A stretch of DNA of 27,960 nt from a bacterium (GCA_021813875.1 JAKAJF010000001.1:1-27960); one strand, 5' to 3'; shown: positions 18,237-25,791, counted from the first letter of the stretch. Made by a program: numbers and translations. The notes: generated by a model from the letters alone, not told the origin.

Positions 18237-18590
18237 ATGAGATTCGAAAGATTCGACGAGCACGAGCGGAGCATGGCCCATAAGGAAGGACCGCTGGACG
18301 AGATGTCTTTGGGCCTGATCAAAAGGCATCTTTACGAATTGACCCCTGAAGGAGGCAATTGCCATCAGATAAGCAACGCTTTGACGGTTTTATATAACGG
18401 TCTTGATTCTATCGAGACTTGCCTGAAGCTCAAAGGAGCTGATGAAGAAACGATCAGAAATTTTAATTACTGCGAAGCTAAAGATTTATTCCCGGATGAG
18501 TGCGAGATGATCGAAAGGAATTATGGCAAGTTTAAGAAGCGCATAGAAGATTTAAAGAAAAAAAATAATCAATTTAAAGATGAAAGATGA
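18237..18590 (+). CDS. Small soluble hypothetical protein preceding pheS
   Basis: 117 residues, helical and charged, with four cysteines (in GGNCHQ, ETCLKL, NYCEAK and DECEM) and a lysine-rich C-terminus. It starts 2 nt after the membrane protein and overlaps the pheS start by 11 nt, which indicates translational coupling. The family is not recognised. The cysteines are not in paired CxxC form, so a zinc finger is not supported. Confidence 0.65.
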   Translation: MRFERFDEHERSMAHKEGPLDEMSLGLIKRHLYELTPEGGNCHQISNALTVLYNGLDSIETCLKLKGADEETIRNFNYCEAKDLFPDECEMIERNYGKFKKRIEDLKKKNNQFKDER

Positions 18591-19608
18591 AATTTTAAAA
18601 TTGAAGGCGGAAACTTTGAAAGAGCTGGAGCGGACGAAAGATCCGGAAGCGTTGCGCGACCTGGAAATCAAAGTATTGGGACGCAAAGGCCGCCTGACCG
18701 AAATTTTGCGCGGGCTTTCGGGCTTGAGCGAGGAAGAGAAGAGGGATGTCGGCAAGCTGGCTAACGAAGTCAAACTCGAGCTCGCTGCCAAGCTCAAAGA
18801 AGCCAAGAATCATCTTCTGAAGTTCTCAAGAGCGGAAGGGGCGGTCGACGTGACCCTGCCGGGAGAGAAGCTTCTTCGCGGCCATATCCATCCCATCACC
18901 AAGGTCCAGAACGAGATCGAGGATTTCTTCAGCTCGCTCGGTTTCATGGTTCTGGACGGGCCGGAGCTCGAATCCGACTTCTTCAATTTCGAAGCCCTGA
19001 ACATTCCCCGCCACCATCCGGCCCGCGACATGCAGGATACTTTTTACATCGATCATAAGAACGGCGAAGGGGAATACGACCTGGTCATGAGGACGCACAC
19101 CTCGCCGGTCCAGGTCCGGGCCATGCGCAAGTATGGCGCGCCCCTGCGTTCGATCATGCCGGGCAAATGTTTCAGGAGCGAGGCGACCGACGTCCGTCAT
19201 GAGCATACCTTCTACCAGGTGGAAGGCTTAATGATCGACCAGAACATCAATCTGAGCCATCTGAAGGGCATCTTGGAAGCCTTGGCCAGGCATCTTTACG
19301 GCCCGGAAACCAAGGTCCGCTTGAGGCCGAAATTCTATCCCTTCGTCGAACCGGGCGTCAACGGCGAGGTCAGCTGTTTCGTCTGTCATGGTCAGGGCTG
19401 CCGGCTCTGCAAGTCGACCGGCTGGCTCGAGATCTTCGGCGCCGGGCTGGTGCATCCGAACGTCTTGCGCGCAGGCCGGATAGATCCGGAGAAATACCAG
19501 GGCTTCGCTTTCGGCTTCGGCCTGAACCGCCTGGTCATGCTCAAATACGGCATCGAAGATATCCGCCTCTTCAATAGCGGCGACCTGAGGTTTCTGGAAC
19601 AATTCTAA
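18580..19608 (+). CDS. pheS: Phenylalanyl-tRNA synthetase alpha subunit
   Basis: 342 residues, normal bacterial length. Residues 1-90 form the N-terminal coiled coil that binds tRNA-Phe. The class II catalytic core follows: LNIPRHHPARDMQDTFYI, MRTHTSPVQVRAM, motif 2 CFRSEATDVRHEHTFYQVEG (about 196-215) and motif 3 GFAFGFGLNRLVMLKYG (about 307-323). The cysteine-rich insertion CFVCHGQGCRLCKSTGW matches the one seen in many bacterial PheS proteins. Its start lies inside the end of the previous gene. Unusually, pheT does not follow directly: two genes (19613-20035 and 20032-20778) sit in between. Confidence 0.98.
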   Translation: MKDEILKLKAETLKELERTKDPEALRDLEIKVLGRKGRLTEILRGLSGLSEEEKRDVGKLANEVKLELAAKLKEAKNHLLKFSRAEGAVDVTLPGEKLLRGHIHPITKVQNEIEDFFSSLGFMVLDGPELESDFFNFEALNIPRHHPARDMQDTFYIDHKNGEGEYDLVMRTHTSPVQVRAMRKYGAPLRSIMPGKCFRSEATDVRHEHTFYQVEGLMIDQNINLSHLKGILEALARHLYGPETKVRLRPKFYPFVEPGVNGEVSCFVCHGQGCRLCKSTGWLEIFGAGLVHPNVLRAGRIDPEKYQGFAFGFGLNRLVMLKYGIEDIRLFNSGDLRFLEQF

Positions 19609-19612
19609 GCTT

Positions 19613-20035
19613 ATGAAAATAATGATCGGCGGCAGCATGACTTTTGCCGGGGAGATGAAGGCCGCCCGGGAAACTTTGGAAAGGTTGGGATACGAGGCCT
19701 ATGTCCCTTTGGATACCGAGCAGGTGAGCAAAGACGCGAGCAAGAAGACCGACATGGCCTTCTTGAAAGAACTGGGCGTCGGCCGGGGCGATGCGGAACT
19801 GGTGGCTCGGAGCGATGCTTTTCTAATCCTGAATTATGAGAAATATGGCATCAAGGGCTATATCGGCCCAGGGGCCTATCGCGACTTAAGCGTCGCTTGG
19901 TGGCTCAAGAAAAAGATCTTTTTCCTTTTTCCTTACGATGAGGATCAGAACCACCATAAATACGAGATGCTCGGCTTCGAGCCGATCATCTTGGAAGGAA
20001 AGCTTGAAAATATAAGAAATTTTTTAAATATATGA
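19613..20035 (+). CDS. Nucleoside 2-deoxyribosyltransferase-like protein, hypothetical
   Basis: 140 residues with an alpha/beta Rossmann-like pattern. It opens with a strand and glycine turn (KIMIGGSMTFA). The centre, ARSDAFLILNYEKYGIKGYIGPGAYRDLSVAWWLKKKIFFL (about 64-104), resembles the D-x-n-N-x-K...G...G...E-x3-A pattern of nucleoside 2-deoxyribosyltransferase-like proteins, where an aspartate and a glutamate serve in catalysis. Here the usual glutamate position is occupied by D (YRDLSVA), so enzyme activity is uncertain. It starts 4 nt after pheS and overlaps the NIF3 gene (ATGA). The role beside the synthetase genes is unknown. Confidence 0.6.
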   Translation: MKIMIGGSMTFAGEMKAARETLERLGYEAYVPLDTEQVSKDASKKTDMAFLKELGVGRGDAELVARSDAFLILNYEKYGIKGYIGPGAYRDLSVAWWLKKKIFFLFPYDEDQNHHKYEMLGFEPIILEGKLENIRNFLNI

Positions 20036-20778
20036 AAGTCGAGAGGAATAAGATAATAAAATTCGCGGAAGATTACCTGAAGGTCGGCCGGTTCCAGGAC
20101 TACTGCCTGAACGGCCTCCAGGTCGAAGGCGCGCCAGAAGTCAGCCGGATCGTCATCGGCGTCAGCCTCTCCGAAAAATTGATCAAGGAAGCTGTCAGGC
20201 GCAAGGCGGAAATGGTCCTGGTCCATCACGGCATCTTCTCAAGCTCGGTCGGTACCCCGCCCAAGTTCCGGGGCGCCTTGAAGAAAAGATTGAAGCTCCT
20301 GCTTGAGAACGACCTCAACCTGGCTGGCTTCCATCTGCCGCTCGACGCCCACCCGCTGATCGGTAACAACGCGAGCATCGCCAAGGCCCTCGGACTTGCC
20401 AGGACGGAGCCTTTTGATATCGGTTTCGTGGGCGAGCTCAAGAAGGAGATGACCTTGAAGGATTTCGCCGCCCTGGTCGGCAAGAAGTTAGAGGCCCGTC
20501 CGCTCCTGGTCGACGCCGGCAAGAGAGTCAAAAGGGTGGCCGTCATTTCCGGCGGCGCTTCGGCCTATTACGCCCAGGCCCGGGAAATGGGCGCTGACAC
20601 TTATCTGACCGGCGAGCTTCTGGAGTTCGTGGTCCGGGAGGCCGAGGAAGCCGGCATCAACATCGTCAACGCCGGCCATTATAATACGGAAAAGCTGGGC
20701 ATCAAGAATCTGGGAGGCCTGATCGCTAAAAAATTTAAACTTAAAGCGGAATTCGTCGATATTCCCTGCGAAGTATAA
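20032..20778 (+). CDS. NIF3/YbgI-family dinuclear metal-centre protein
   Basis: 248 residues, the compact single-domain form. Family signatures: DYCLNGLQVEG (23-33), MVLVHHGIFS (61-70) with H65 and H66, HLPLDAHP (101-108) with D105, and NAGHYNTEKLG (213-223) with H216 and E220, together making the two-metal site inside the toroidal hexamer. The insertion between the halves (about 125-165) is short, so there is no extra PII-like domain. The family has been linked to GTP cyclohydrolase I type 2 activity, but this is weakly supported and I do not assert it. It overlaps the upstream gene by 4 nt and precedes pheT by 2 nt. Confidence 0.92.
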   Translation: MKVERNKIIKFAEDYLKVGRFQDYCLNGLQVEGAPEVSRIVIGVSLSEKLIKEAVRRKAEMVLVHHGIFSSSVGTPPKFRGALKKRLKLLLENDLNLAGFHLPLDAHPLIGNNASIAKALGLARTEPFDIGFVGELKKEMTLKDFAALVGKKLEARPLLVDAGKRVKRVAVISGGASAYYAQAREMGADTYLTGELLEFVVREAEEAGINIVNAGHYNTEKLGIKNLGGLIAKKFKLKAEFVDIPCEV

Positions 20779-20780
20779 TT

Positions 20781-23222
20781 ATGAAATTATCTTACGATTG
20801 GCTAAAAGAATATATCAACCTCAAGAAATTGACCCCCGAAGAGATCGCCGGCGAGCTTTCCTTGCGCACGGTCGAGGTCGAGGGGCTCGGCAAGGAAGCC
20901 GAGAAGTTCGACCGGGTAGTGGTCGGGAAGATCCTCGAGGTCAGGAAGCACCCCAACGCCGACCGCCTGCAGCTCGCCAAGGTCGAGGTCGGCGGCGGCC
21001 TTAGACTGGACATCGTCTGCGGCGCTCCCAACATCGCTCCCGGCCAGCTCGTGCCCGTGGCTCTGGTCGGCGCCAAACTGCCCGACGGCCTCGAGATCAA
21101 GGAAGCGGAAGTCCGGGGCGAAAAATCCCAGGGCATGCTCTGCGCCCCTGACGAGTTGGGATTGGGAGACGACCATTCCGGCATCCTGATCCTAGGCAAG
21201 AAAGCCAAGATCGGCCAGCCGCTCGCCCAATACTTAAGATTGGAAGACGTCATCTTTGAAATCGATAATAAATCCCTTTCCAACCGCCCCGACCTTTGGG
21301 GGCATTACGGCATGGCTCGCGAGCTCTCGGCCATCTTCAATCTGAAATTGAAGCCGCTCGACAAAGTCGTGGCAAAGCCTTTGGCCGAACAGACGGCCAA
21401 GGCCGAAAAGGCCCTGGAGCTGGAGGCGGAGGTCAAAGAGACGACCCTCTGCCCGCGCTATATGGCCGTGGCCATGTCGGGCATCAGGGTCGATGAGTCT
21501 CCGGAGTGGCTTAGGAAAAGGCTCGTCGCGGCCGGCATGCGTCCGATCAACAATATCGTGGACGTCACTAATTTCGTCATGCTCGAGCTCGGCCAGCCCA
21601 TGCACGCCTTCGACGCCTCGAAGCTTAAGAATAAAGGTGAGCGATTCAAGATAATCATCCGTCGCGCCAAAGCCGGGGAGACCTTAGAATCGCTCGATGG
21701 CCAGACTAGGAAACTCTCGGAAGAGATGCTCGTGATCGCTGACGAGGACAAAGCTTTGGCCGTCGCGGGAGTTATGGGCGGAGCCGAAAGCGAGATCGGC
21801 GCCGAGACCTCGACCATCATCCTGGAAGCGGCCAACTTCAATCCGGTCTCGGTCAGGAAGACCAGCTCCCGTTTGGCCTTGAGGACTGAATCCTCGATGC
21901 GCTTCGAAAAATCCCTCGACCCGACCCTCTGCGAGCCGGCTCTGGCCCGCGCCGTCGAGCTTATCCGGGAGACGAACCCTCAGGCCAAGGTCGCCAGCCA
22001 GGCGGCCGACGAGAAGAATTTCCGGATCGATCAGGGGCCGGTGGAACTGGATCTCGATTGGATCGCCAAGAAGATCGGCGAGAAGCTGCCGACCCGGGAG
22101 ATCGTGAGGATCCTCGAGCACCTGGGCTTCGCGGCCGCGCACGTTGGCCATAAGTTGAGCGTCACCATCCCCACCTGGCGCGCCACCAAGGACGTGGCCA
22201 CCGGTGAAGACATCGTCGAAGAGATCGTCCGTATCTACGGCTACGACAGACTGGCCGCTCTGATGCCGGAAGTCAGGCTCGCTCCCCCGGAAGCCAACCT
22301 CGAGCGCGGACTTGAAAGAAGGGTCAAGGAGCTCCTCTCCGGAGCGCCGGCCCTGGCCGAGACCTATAACTATTCCTTCGTCGGCGAGGACCAGCTGAAG
22401 CACTTGAACATCGATCCGGCCTCTTATCTCCGGCTGGTCAATCCGATCGCTTCCAACCAGAACCTCTTGCGGCAGAACTTAACCCCCAATTTATTAAACA
22501 ATGTTAGGATCAATCAGGCCCGTTTCGACGCCTTCGGCCTGTTCGAGATCGGCAACATCTTCCTTCCCGTGCCCGGCGAGATCGAGAAGGGCATCGACCG
22601 GGAGACCCTGCCTTACCAGGAGAAGCATCTGGGCATCGTCCTGGCCGGCGATGCGGCTGACGAGCTCTTCGGAAAGGCCAAGGGCATCGTCGAATATTTG
22701 TCCGCCTCTCTTTACCTGCCGGCCGTCTTCAAGGAGGCGGAAGCCAAGCCTCTCTGGGCCGACGCCTCGCTCTGCGCGGCCGTCTTTTTGGGCGACCGCG
22801 AGCTCGGGCTGGTCGCCAAAGTCGACGGCCAGGCCGCCCGCCGCTTAGGCCTCAAGAAAGAAGCGGTGGCGGTCGAGTTGAGCTTCAAGACCCTCGTCCA
22901 GCTGGCCCGAGGGCTCGAGGCCAGATACGCGCCGGTTGAGAAGTATCCGTCGGCCGTCCGCGACCTGGCTTTTGTCATCGACGCGCGGATATTATATAAT
23001 GATATCAACCGGGAGATCTCCGGCTTTGATCCCCTGATCAAGAAAGTCGAGCTCTTCGACGTCTATGAGGGCGAGAAACTGGGCCGGGACAAGAGGAGCC
23101 TGGCCTTCCATATCACCTATCAGGGGGAGAAAACCCTGACTGCCGAAGAGGTCGACCAGGTCCAACAGAGATTGATCCGCGACCTCGAAGAAAAGTTCGG
23201 CGCCAAAGTGAGAGATTTTTAA
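20781..23222 (+). CDS. pheT: Phenylalanyl-tRNA synthetase beta subunit
   Basis: 813 residues, full length. Domains in order: N-terminal segment MKLSYDWLKEYIN, EMAP-II-like tRNA-binding OB fold (about 40-150, VVVGKILEVRKHPNADRL), B3/B4 editing domain (about 210-380, with the GMRPINNIVDVTNFVMLELGQP-type motif), B5 (about 405-475), catalytic-like core (about 490-680) and the C-terminal ferredoxin-fold anticodon-binding domain (about 720-813, EKYPSAVRDLAFVID). It forms an alpha2-beta2 complex with PheS. Its start lies 2 nt after the NIF3 gene. The last gene of the run (23232) starts 9 nt downstream. Confidence 0.98.
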   Translation: MKLSYDWLKEYINLKKLTPEEIAGELSLRTVEVEGLGKEAEKFDRVVVGKILEVRKHPNADRLQLAKVEVGGGLRLDIVCGAPNIAPGQLVPVALVGAKLPDGLEIKEAEVRGEKSQGMLCAPDELGLGDDHSGILILGKKAKIGQPLAQYLRLEDVIFEIDNKSLSNRPDLWGHYGMARELSAIFNLKLKPLDKVVAKPLAEQTAKAEKALELEAEVKETTLCPRYMAVAMSGIRVDESPEWLRKRLVAAGMRPINNIVDVTNFVMLELGQPMHAFDASKLKNKGERFKIIIRRAKAGETLESLDGQTRKLSEEMLVIADEDKALAVAGVMGGAESEIGAETSTIILEAANFNPVSVRKTSSRLALRTESSMRFEKSLDPTLCEPALARAVELIRETNPQAKVASQAADEKNFRIDQGPVELDLDWIAKKIGEKLPTREIVRILEHLGFAAAHVGHKLSVTIPTWRATKDVATGEDIVEEIVRIYGYDRLAALMPEVRLAPPEANLERGLERRVKELLSGAPALAETYNYSFVGEDQLKHLNIDPASYLRLVNPIASNQNLLRQNLTPNLLNNVRINQARFDAFGLFEIGNIFLPVPGEIEKGIDRETLPYQEKHLGIVLAGDAADELFGKAKGIVEYLSASLYLPAVFKEAEAKPLWADASLCAAVFLGDRELGLVAKVDGQAARRLGLKKEAVAVELSFKTLVQLARGLEARYAPVEKYPSAVRDLAFVIDARILYNDINREISGFDPLIKKVELFDVYEGEKLGRDKRSLAFHITYQGEKTLTAEEVDQVQQRLIRDLEEKFGAKVRDF

Positions 23223-23231
23223 TTTTAAAAT

Positions 23232-23528
23232 ATGACTCTTATCCAAAACAGCAAAGACATCCTTTACCTGGTCATCTCTTTCTGCGTCCTCTGGCTGACG
23301 ATTTTTTTCGCCTGGTTCATCTATTATCTGATCATGATCATGCGGGAGATGTTCAAGGCCACCCGGGAGATGCGCGAGCGCGTCCATAGGATCGACGAGG
23401 TCATGAAGGCCTTCAAAGAAAAGATCGAGCACAGCACCTCTTATCTGCTGCTGATCGGCGAAGGCATGAAGAAGCTGGTCGAACTGGCGAAGAGTTATAC
23501 CCAGGACGGCAAGAAGAAAAGAAAATAA
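23232..23528 (+). CDS. Small membrane-anchored coiled-coil protein, hypothetical
   Basis: 98 residues. One long hydrophobic helix (about 8-36, LYLVISFCVLWLTIFFAWFIYYLIMI) is followed by an amphipathic helix (about 37-90) rich in R, E and K and ending in a KKKRK tail. This resembles DUF948-type membrane-tethered helices in layout only. It lies 9 nt after pheT, just before a strong terminator, and is probably the last gene of the pheS/pheT run. Confidence 0.65.
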   Translation: MTLIQNSKDILYLVISFCVLWLTIFFAWFIYYLIMIMREMFKATREMRERVHRIDEVMKAFKEKIEHSTSYLLLIGEGMKKLVELAKSYTQDGKKKRK

Positions 23529-23537
23529 GCCTATTTA

Positions 23538-23577
23538 AAAAGACAGTCCCGAGCATTCGGGACTGTCTTTTGTTTTT
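23538..23577. terminator. Bidirectional terminator after the pheT run and DUF378
   Basis: A 15-bp perfect stem (23538-23552 with 23557-23571) has a GCAT loop and T-rich tails on both strands. It sits between convergent genes (ends at 23528 and 23593). The core TCCCGAGCATTCGGGAC is nearly the same as a hairpin at 11149-11165 inside a coding gene. Confidence 0.9.
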
Positions 23578-23592
23578 GAAGCTTCAAAAAGA

Positions 23593-23814
23593 TTAGACGG
23601 AAGCCGCCGGGCCTTTCTTGGAGCCGGTCGCCTTGACGATCAAGTAGAGGGCGGAGAGGCCAACCAGAATGTAGATGAGGCGGGAAAGGAAGGAGGAAGC
23701 ACCAAAAATGGCGGAGACTAAGTCGAAGTTGAAGGCGCCCACCAGGCCCCAATTGAGACCGCCGATAAGCAAGAGAATCATGGCGATCCAATCGATAGCA
23801 TTCATTTTTGGCAT
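23593..23814 (-). CDS. DUF378 small membrane protein
   Basis: 73 residues. The signature AIDWIAMILLLIGGLNWGLVGAFNFDLVSAIFG (6-38) followed by LSRLIYILVGLSALYLI (43-59) is typical of DUF378 (YuzA-like), with two membrane helices. A very strong Shine-Dalgarno (AAGGGGGTGAT) lies 4-5 nt upstream of the ATG at 23814, favouring that start over M4. A consensus promoter is at 23860-23888. Function is unknown. It shares the convergent terminator with the pheT run. Confidence 0.92.
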   Translation of the reverse strand: MPKMNAIDWIAMILLLIGGLNWGLVGAFNFDLVSAIFGASSFLSRLIYILVGLSALYLIVKATGSKKGPAASV

Positions 23815-23859
23815 ATAATCACCCCCTTTCTATTTAAGGATGAGGTTATACTTATTCTA

Positions 23860-23888
23860 ATTATAGCCAAATTTCAAAAATCGTTCAA
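23860..23888 (-). promoter_or_regulatory. Sigma70-type promoter for DUF378
   Basis: TTGAAC (23883-23888), a 17-nt spacer and TATAAT (23860-23865) on the minus strand, lying just after the stop of the upstream secreted-protein gene. The predicted leader of about 40 nt contains the strong Shine-Dalgarno. Confidence 0.7.
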
Positions 23889-23889
23889 A

Positions 23890-24360
23890 TTAATTCTTGT
23901 CCGCCAGTTCCCGGGCCAGATTTTCGATCTTTTGGGCGTCCGGCCCGATGATGACGAAATAATCATTGCCCTTGATGAAATTGATGGCAGTCCTTCCGTC
24001 CGCCAGGGAGCCTTCCTTGCCTTGGCCACCCGAGATTTCAAAGGCTTGGCTTGAGGAGGCGTAAGCGTAAAGAGACTGATCAGTTAGCGGGGAGGGGGAG
24101 GTATGTTTGCTGACCATGACGATGTCAGGCGCTTCCGATCGGGGATCATCAACCCAGTCCCCGACCTGGAAATAATAGGCCGGGCCGGAGAACCGTCCTG
24201 ACGGGGACATTTCCGGGGCAATGTTCGAAAAGCCGGCGGCCCTTAAGTCATCCGCCGTTACCGGAGCGCTATTTTCTTCGGCCGAGGCGTGTAACTTAAG
24301 GTAAATAAAGGAAGAAAAGAGAGCGAGGCTGAAAAGCAGGGCAAATTTTTTTAATTTCAT
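23890..24360 (-). CDS. Secreted or lipid-free exported protein, hypothetical
   Basis: 156 residues. The N-terminus is a classic signal peptide: KLKK, a hydrophobic core FALLFSLALFSSFIYL and a likely AXA-type cleavage near LHASAEE (about residue 27). No lipobox cysteine is present. The mature part alternates strand-like blocks (PAYYFQVGDWVDD, PDIVMVSKHTS, RTAINFIKGNDYFVIIGPDAQKI). It is not a family I recognise. TATAAT at 24370-24375 lies only 9 nt before the ATG at 24360, so the mRNA would be nearly leaderless. Confidence 0.7.
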   Translation of the reverse strand: MKLKKFALLFSLALFSSFIYLKLHASAEENSAPVTADDLRAAGFSNIAPEMSPSGRFSGPAYYFQVGDWVDDPRSEAPDIVMVSKHTSPSPLTDQSLYAYASSSQAFEISGGQGKEGSLADGRTAINFIKGNDYFVIIGPDAQKIENLARELADKN

Positions 24361-24404
24361 ATTTTTATAATTATATATCCATATGATATCATAATCCGGG
24401 CAAA

Positions 24405-24432
24405 CAAAAAACGGGCTTCACCCGCTTTTGTT
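24405..24432 (-). terminator. Terminator of the small-RNA candidate
   Basis: Read on the minus strand: AAAAGCGGG, a TGAAG loop, then CCCGTTTTTT (one G-U pair), followed by a T-rich stretch. The plus-strand reading has an A-C mismatch at the base of the GC part, so the minus direction fits better. Confidence 0.65.
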
Positions 24433-24568
24433 TTTGTTTTGGTTCGAAAAGAGCCATCGATGCTGAGAGTAAGGTATTTACTGTGTTTTTTGCGCAAAAT
24501 ACCGCGGAAAACTCAAAAAAAATATCAGCGCGCGAGACGCTAATCTTTTAAAAGTTTTTCCACAATAT
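24405..24568 (-). ncRNA. Candidate structured small RNA (about 160 nt)
   Basis: The stretch begins with a consensus-like promoter (24575-24603) placed directly after the stop of the ACT-domain gene and ends at a minus-strand terminator (24405-24432). There is no meaningful ORF; the longest is 22 codons. Read as RNA, GUGGAAAA-A-CU near the 5' end pairs with AGUUUUCCGC (one bulge). This encloses a second stem AUUAGCG/CGCUGAU with a UCUCGCG loop, giving a long hairpin. A second hairpin is formed by GGUAUUU and AAAUACC (plus-strand 24474-24504). The known family is not recognised. 6S-like RNA is possible by size and long stem, but this is not shown. Confidence 0.55.
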
Positions 24569-24574
24569 TTAAAA

Positions 24575-24603
24575 ATTATAGCAAAATTCTAAAGAGAGGA
24601 CAA
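24575..24603 (-). promoter_or_regulatory. Extended sigma70-type promoter for the small-RNA candidate
   Basis: TTGTCC (24598-24603), a 17-nt spacer and TGC-TATAAT (-10 at 24575-24580) on the minus strand, beginning 3 nt after the ACT gene stop. The next minus-strand coding start is more than 200 nt away, beyond a terminator. Confidence 0.65.
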
Positions 24604-24605
24604 AT

Positions 24606-25262
24606 TTAAAGTTCTTCTTTTTGAGCAAGGAGGTTGTTGAAGGTTTCAAAAGCCTTGGAAGTATCCTGCTGGTCTATATAAAAGATAAGTTCGGAATAAG
24701 TGGAAGAAATTTCCCAGATGTTTATGCCTTGCAAGGATAGCTGTTGGATCAGAAAGTGAAACATCCCCGGAGTAGTCATATACTTGCCGCCGAATTGTAC
24801 GCCCAGGGCTGCCAATCCTTTATAGATGTATTTCGGTTTCGTCTTTATAAGAGAAGAGAGCTTCGGCAGGAAGGATTCGCTCAAAATCATGGAAACCTGA
24901 TCGGGGCGTTGATTGATGACGATATAGCTTTTTTCCTTCTGGCTCTGATTATATACCTCTACTAATTTTTTCTGGATATTTTCATCATTATAGAAAGTGA
25001 TCGTGCAAAGGTTGGAATTGACCATCAAATTATCGATCTTGAAACTTTCTTCCTCGGGAACCGGCTTTAGGAAATTATCCTGCAGACGCGACAAATTCAT
25101 AAGCACGGCCGACTTTGTCACCGGCTTTTTCGTCCGGATCTCTATCAATGGCTTTAATAGGTCGGCCAGCCGGGAGAGGTTAAAAAGTCTCCTTTTAAAG
25201 CCGAAAAGGAGCATCGGCTGCTTCTTGATGATATCTCTTAGGGAATCGGATATTTTAAGCAT
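24606..25262 (-). CDS. ACT-domain-containing protein, probable regulatory protein
   Basis: 218 residues with no catalytic domain. The C-terminal ~55 residues form an ACT domain: TTPGMFHFLIQQLSLQGINIWEISSTYSELIFYID (about 162-196), with the glycine and helix-strand pattern used for amino-acid binding in aspartate kinase and relatives. An earlier block (about 75-150, LCTITFYNDENIQKKLVEVYNQ...KSYIVINQRPDQVSMIL) may be a first, divergent ACT-like unit. The N-terminal helix region has a SAVLMNLSRLQD stretch that could be a helix-turn-helix-like segment. This is weak. The gene is AT-richer than its neighbours to the left. A small-RNA promoter starts right at its stop. Confidence 0.75.
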   Translation of the reverse strand: MLKISDSLRDIIKKQPMLLFGFKRRLFNLSRLADLLKPLIEIRTKKPVTKSAVLMNLSRLQDNFLKPVPEEESFKIDNLMVNSNLCTITFYNDENIQKKLVEVYNQSQKEKSYIVINQRPDQVSMILSESFLPKLSSLIKTKPKYIYKGLAALGVQFGGKYMTTPGMFHFLIQQLSLQGINIWEISSTYSELIFYIDQQDTSKAFETFNNLLAQKEEL

Positions 25263-25393
25263 GTTATAAACATAACAAAAAGTTAATAATTTGTAAATTT
25301 CTTAAATAAATTTTACTAATATTAGCTACTGAGATAAATTAAAATTATAATCGAACTTTTGGAATAAAATTAAAAGGAAAGGAGGCGATAAAG

Positions 25394-25576
25394 ATGCCTG
25401 GAAGCAACGTCGGATTTAATTCTGGCTGGGATGGAGATGATTCTTATCCGTCCGGCGAGACGAGCGTCGAAGAGCCGAGGCTTTTCGACGTCATCGAGGC
25501 ACCGGTCAGGGCTGCGGCTAATTTAGTCAGCCATATTCTGCCGGCCGACGGGGATGATGGCCCCAGGGGCGGGTAA
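25394..25576 (+). CDS. Small acidic protein (60 aa) ending in Gly-Gly, hypothetical
   Basis: A perfect AGGAGG (25380-25385) lies 8 nt before the ATG, TATAAT is at 25346-25351, and a strong terminator follows the stop by 5 nt, so this is a complete single-gene unit. The protein has a glycine/acid-rich, probably disordered N-terminus (residues 1-27), an amphipathic helix (RLFDVIEAPVRAAANLVSHIL, 29-49) and an acidic tail ending DGPRGG. The family is not recognised. The GG end recalls ubiquitin-like modifiers and Gly-Gly leader peptides. The length and acidity recall Pup-like proteins, but no ligase, protease or proteasome gene is nearby. Confidence 0.6.
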   Translation: MPGSNVGFNSGWDGDDSYPSGETSVEEPRLFDVIEAPVRAAANLVSHILPADGDDGPRGG

Positions 25577-25580
25577 ACGA

Positions 25581-25613
25581 AAGGACAGTTTAAAAAACTG
25601 TCCTTCTTTTGTT
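25581..25613 (+). terminator. Terminator after the small acidic gene
   Basis: An 11-bp perfect stem (25581-25591 with 25595-25605) has a 3-nt AAA loop, followed by CTTTTGTTCTT. It is the first of three hairpins that flank and separate the two structured elements. Confidence 0.85.
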
Positions 25614-25616
25614 CTT

Positions 25617-25784
25617 GCGGAGAGGCAGGGATTTCCGCGCTCGCTCGGCGGCCGAATTCCGCCTCGTTCACTTGTCCAGGGTCAGCGCGAACGTGCCCCC
25701 AGCACGTCCGCGATCGCTCGATAATTCGCCTCGGCTTCCGCCTCGGCTCATATCTCACTTCTGCTCGTTCGAATCCCAGCACTC
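25617..25784. repeat. Structured element, copy 1 of a tandem pair
   Basis: It starts with the box GCGGAGAGGCAGGGATT (25617-25633, extended to CCGC at 25638) and ends with TTCTGCTCGTTCGAATCCC (25759-25777). The ends pair as GAG-GC-A-GGGATT with AATCCC-A-GC-A-CTC. The 115-nt centre is GC-rich with internal hairpins (for example ACGTGC/GCACGT at 25691-25707 and GGCGG/CCGCC near 25650-25672). There is no credible coding. Chance ORFs cross it on both strands. The end sequences resemble the T-arm part of a tRNA gene read backwards, but no tRNA can be folded. Confidence 0.7.
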
Positions 25785-25791
25785 ATTATGC

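Noticed and set aside
24445..24540. Replication origin suggested by AT-rich sequence with a TTTTCCACA-like DnaA box
   Set aside because: Only one imperfect box was seen and there are no dnaA/dnaN genes. The region is better explained as a promoter-terminator RNA unit.
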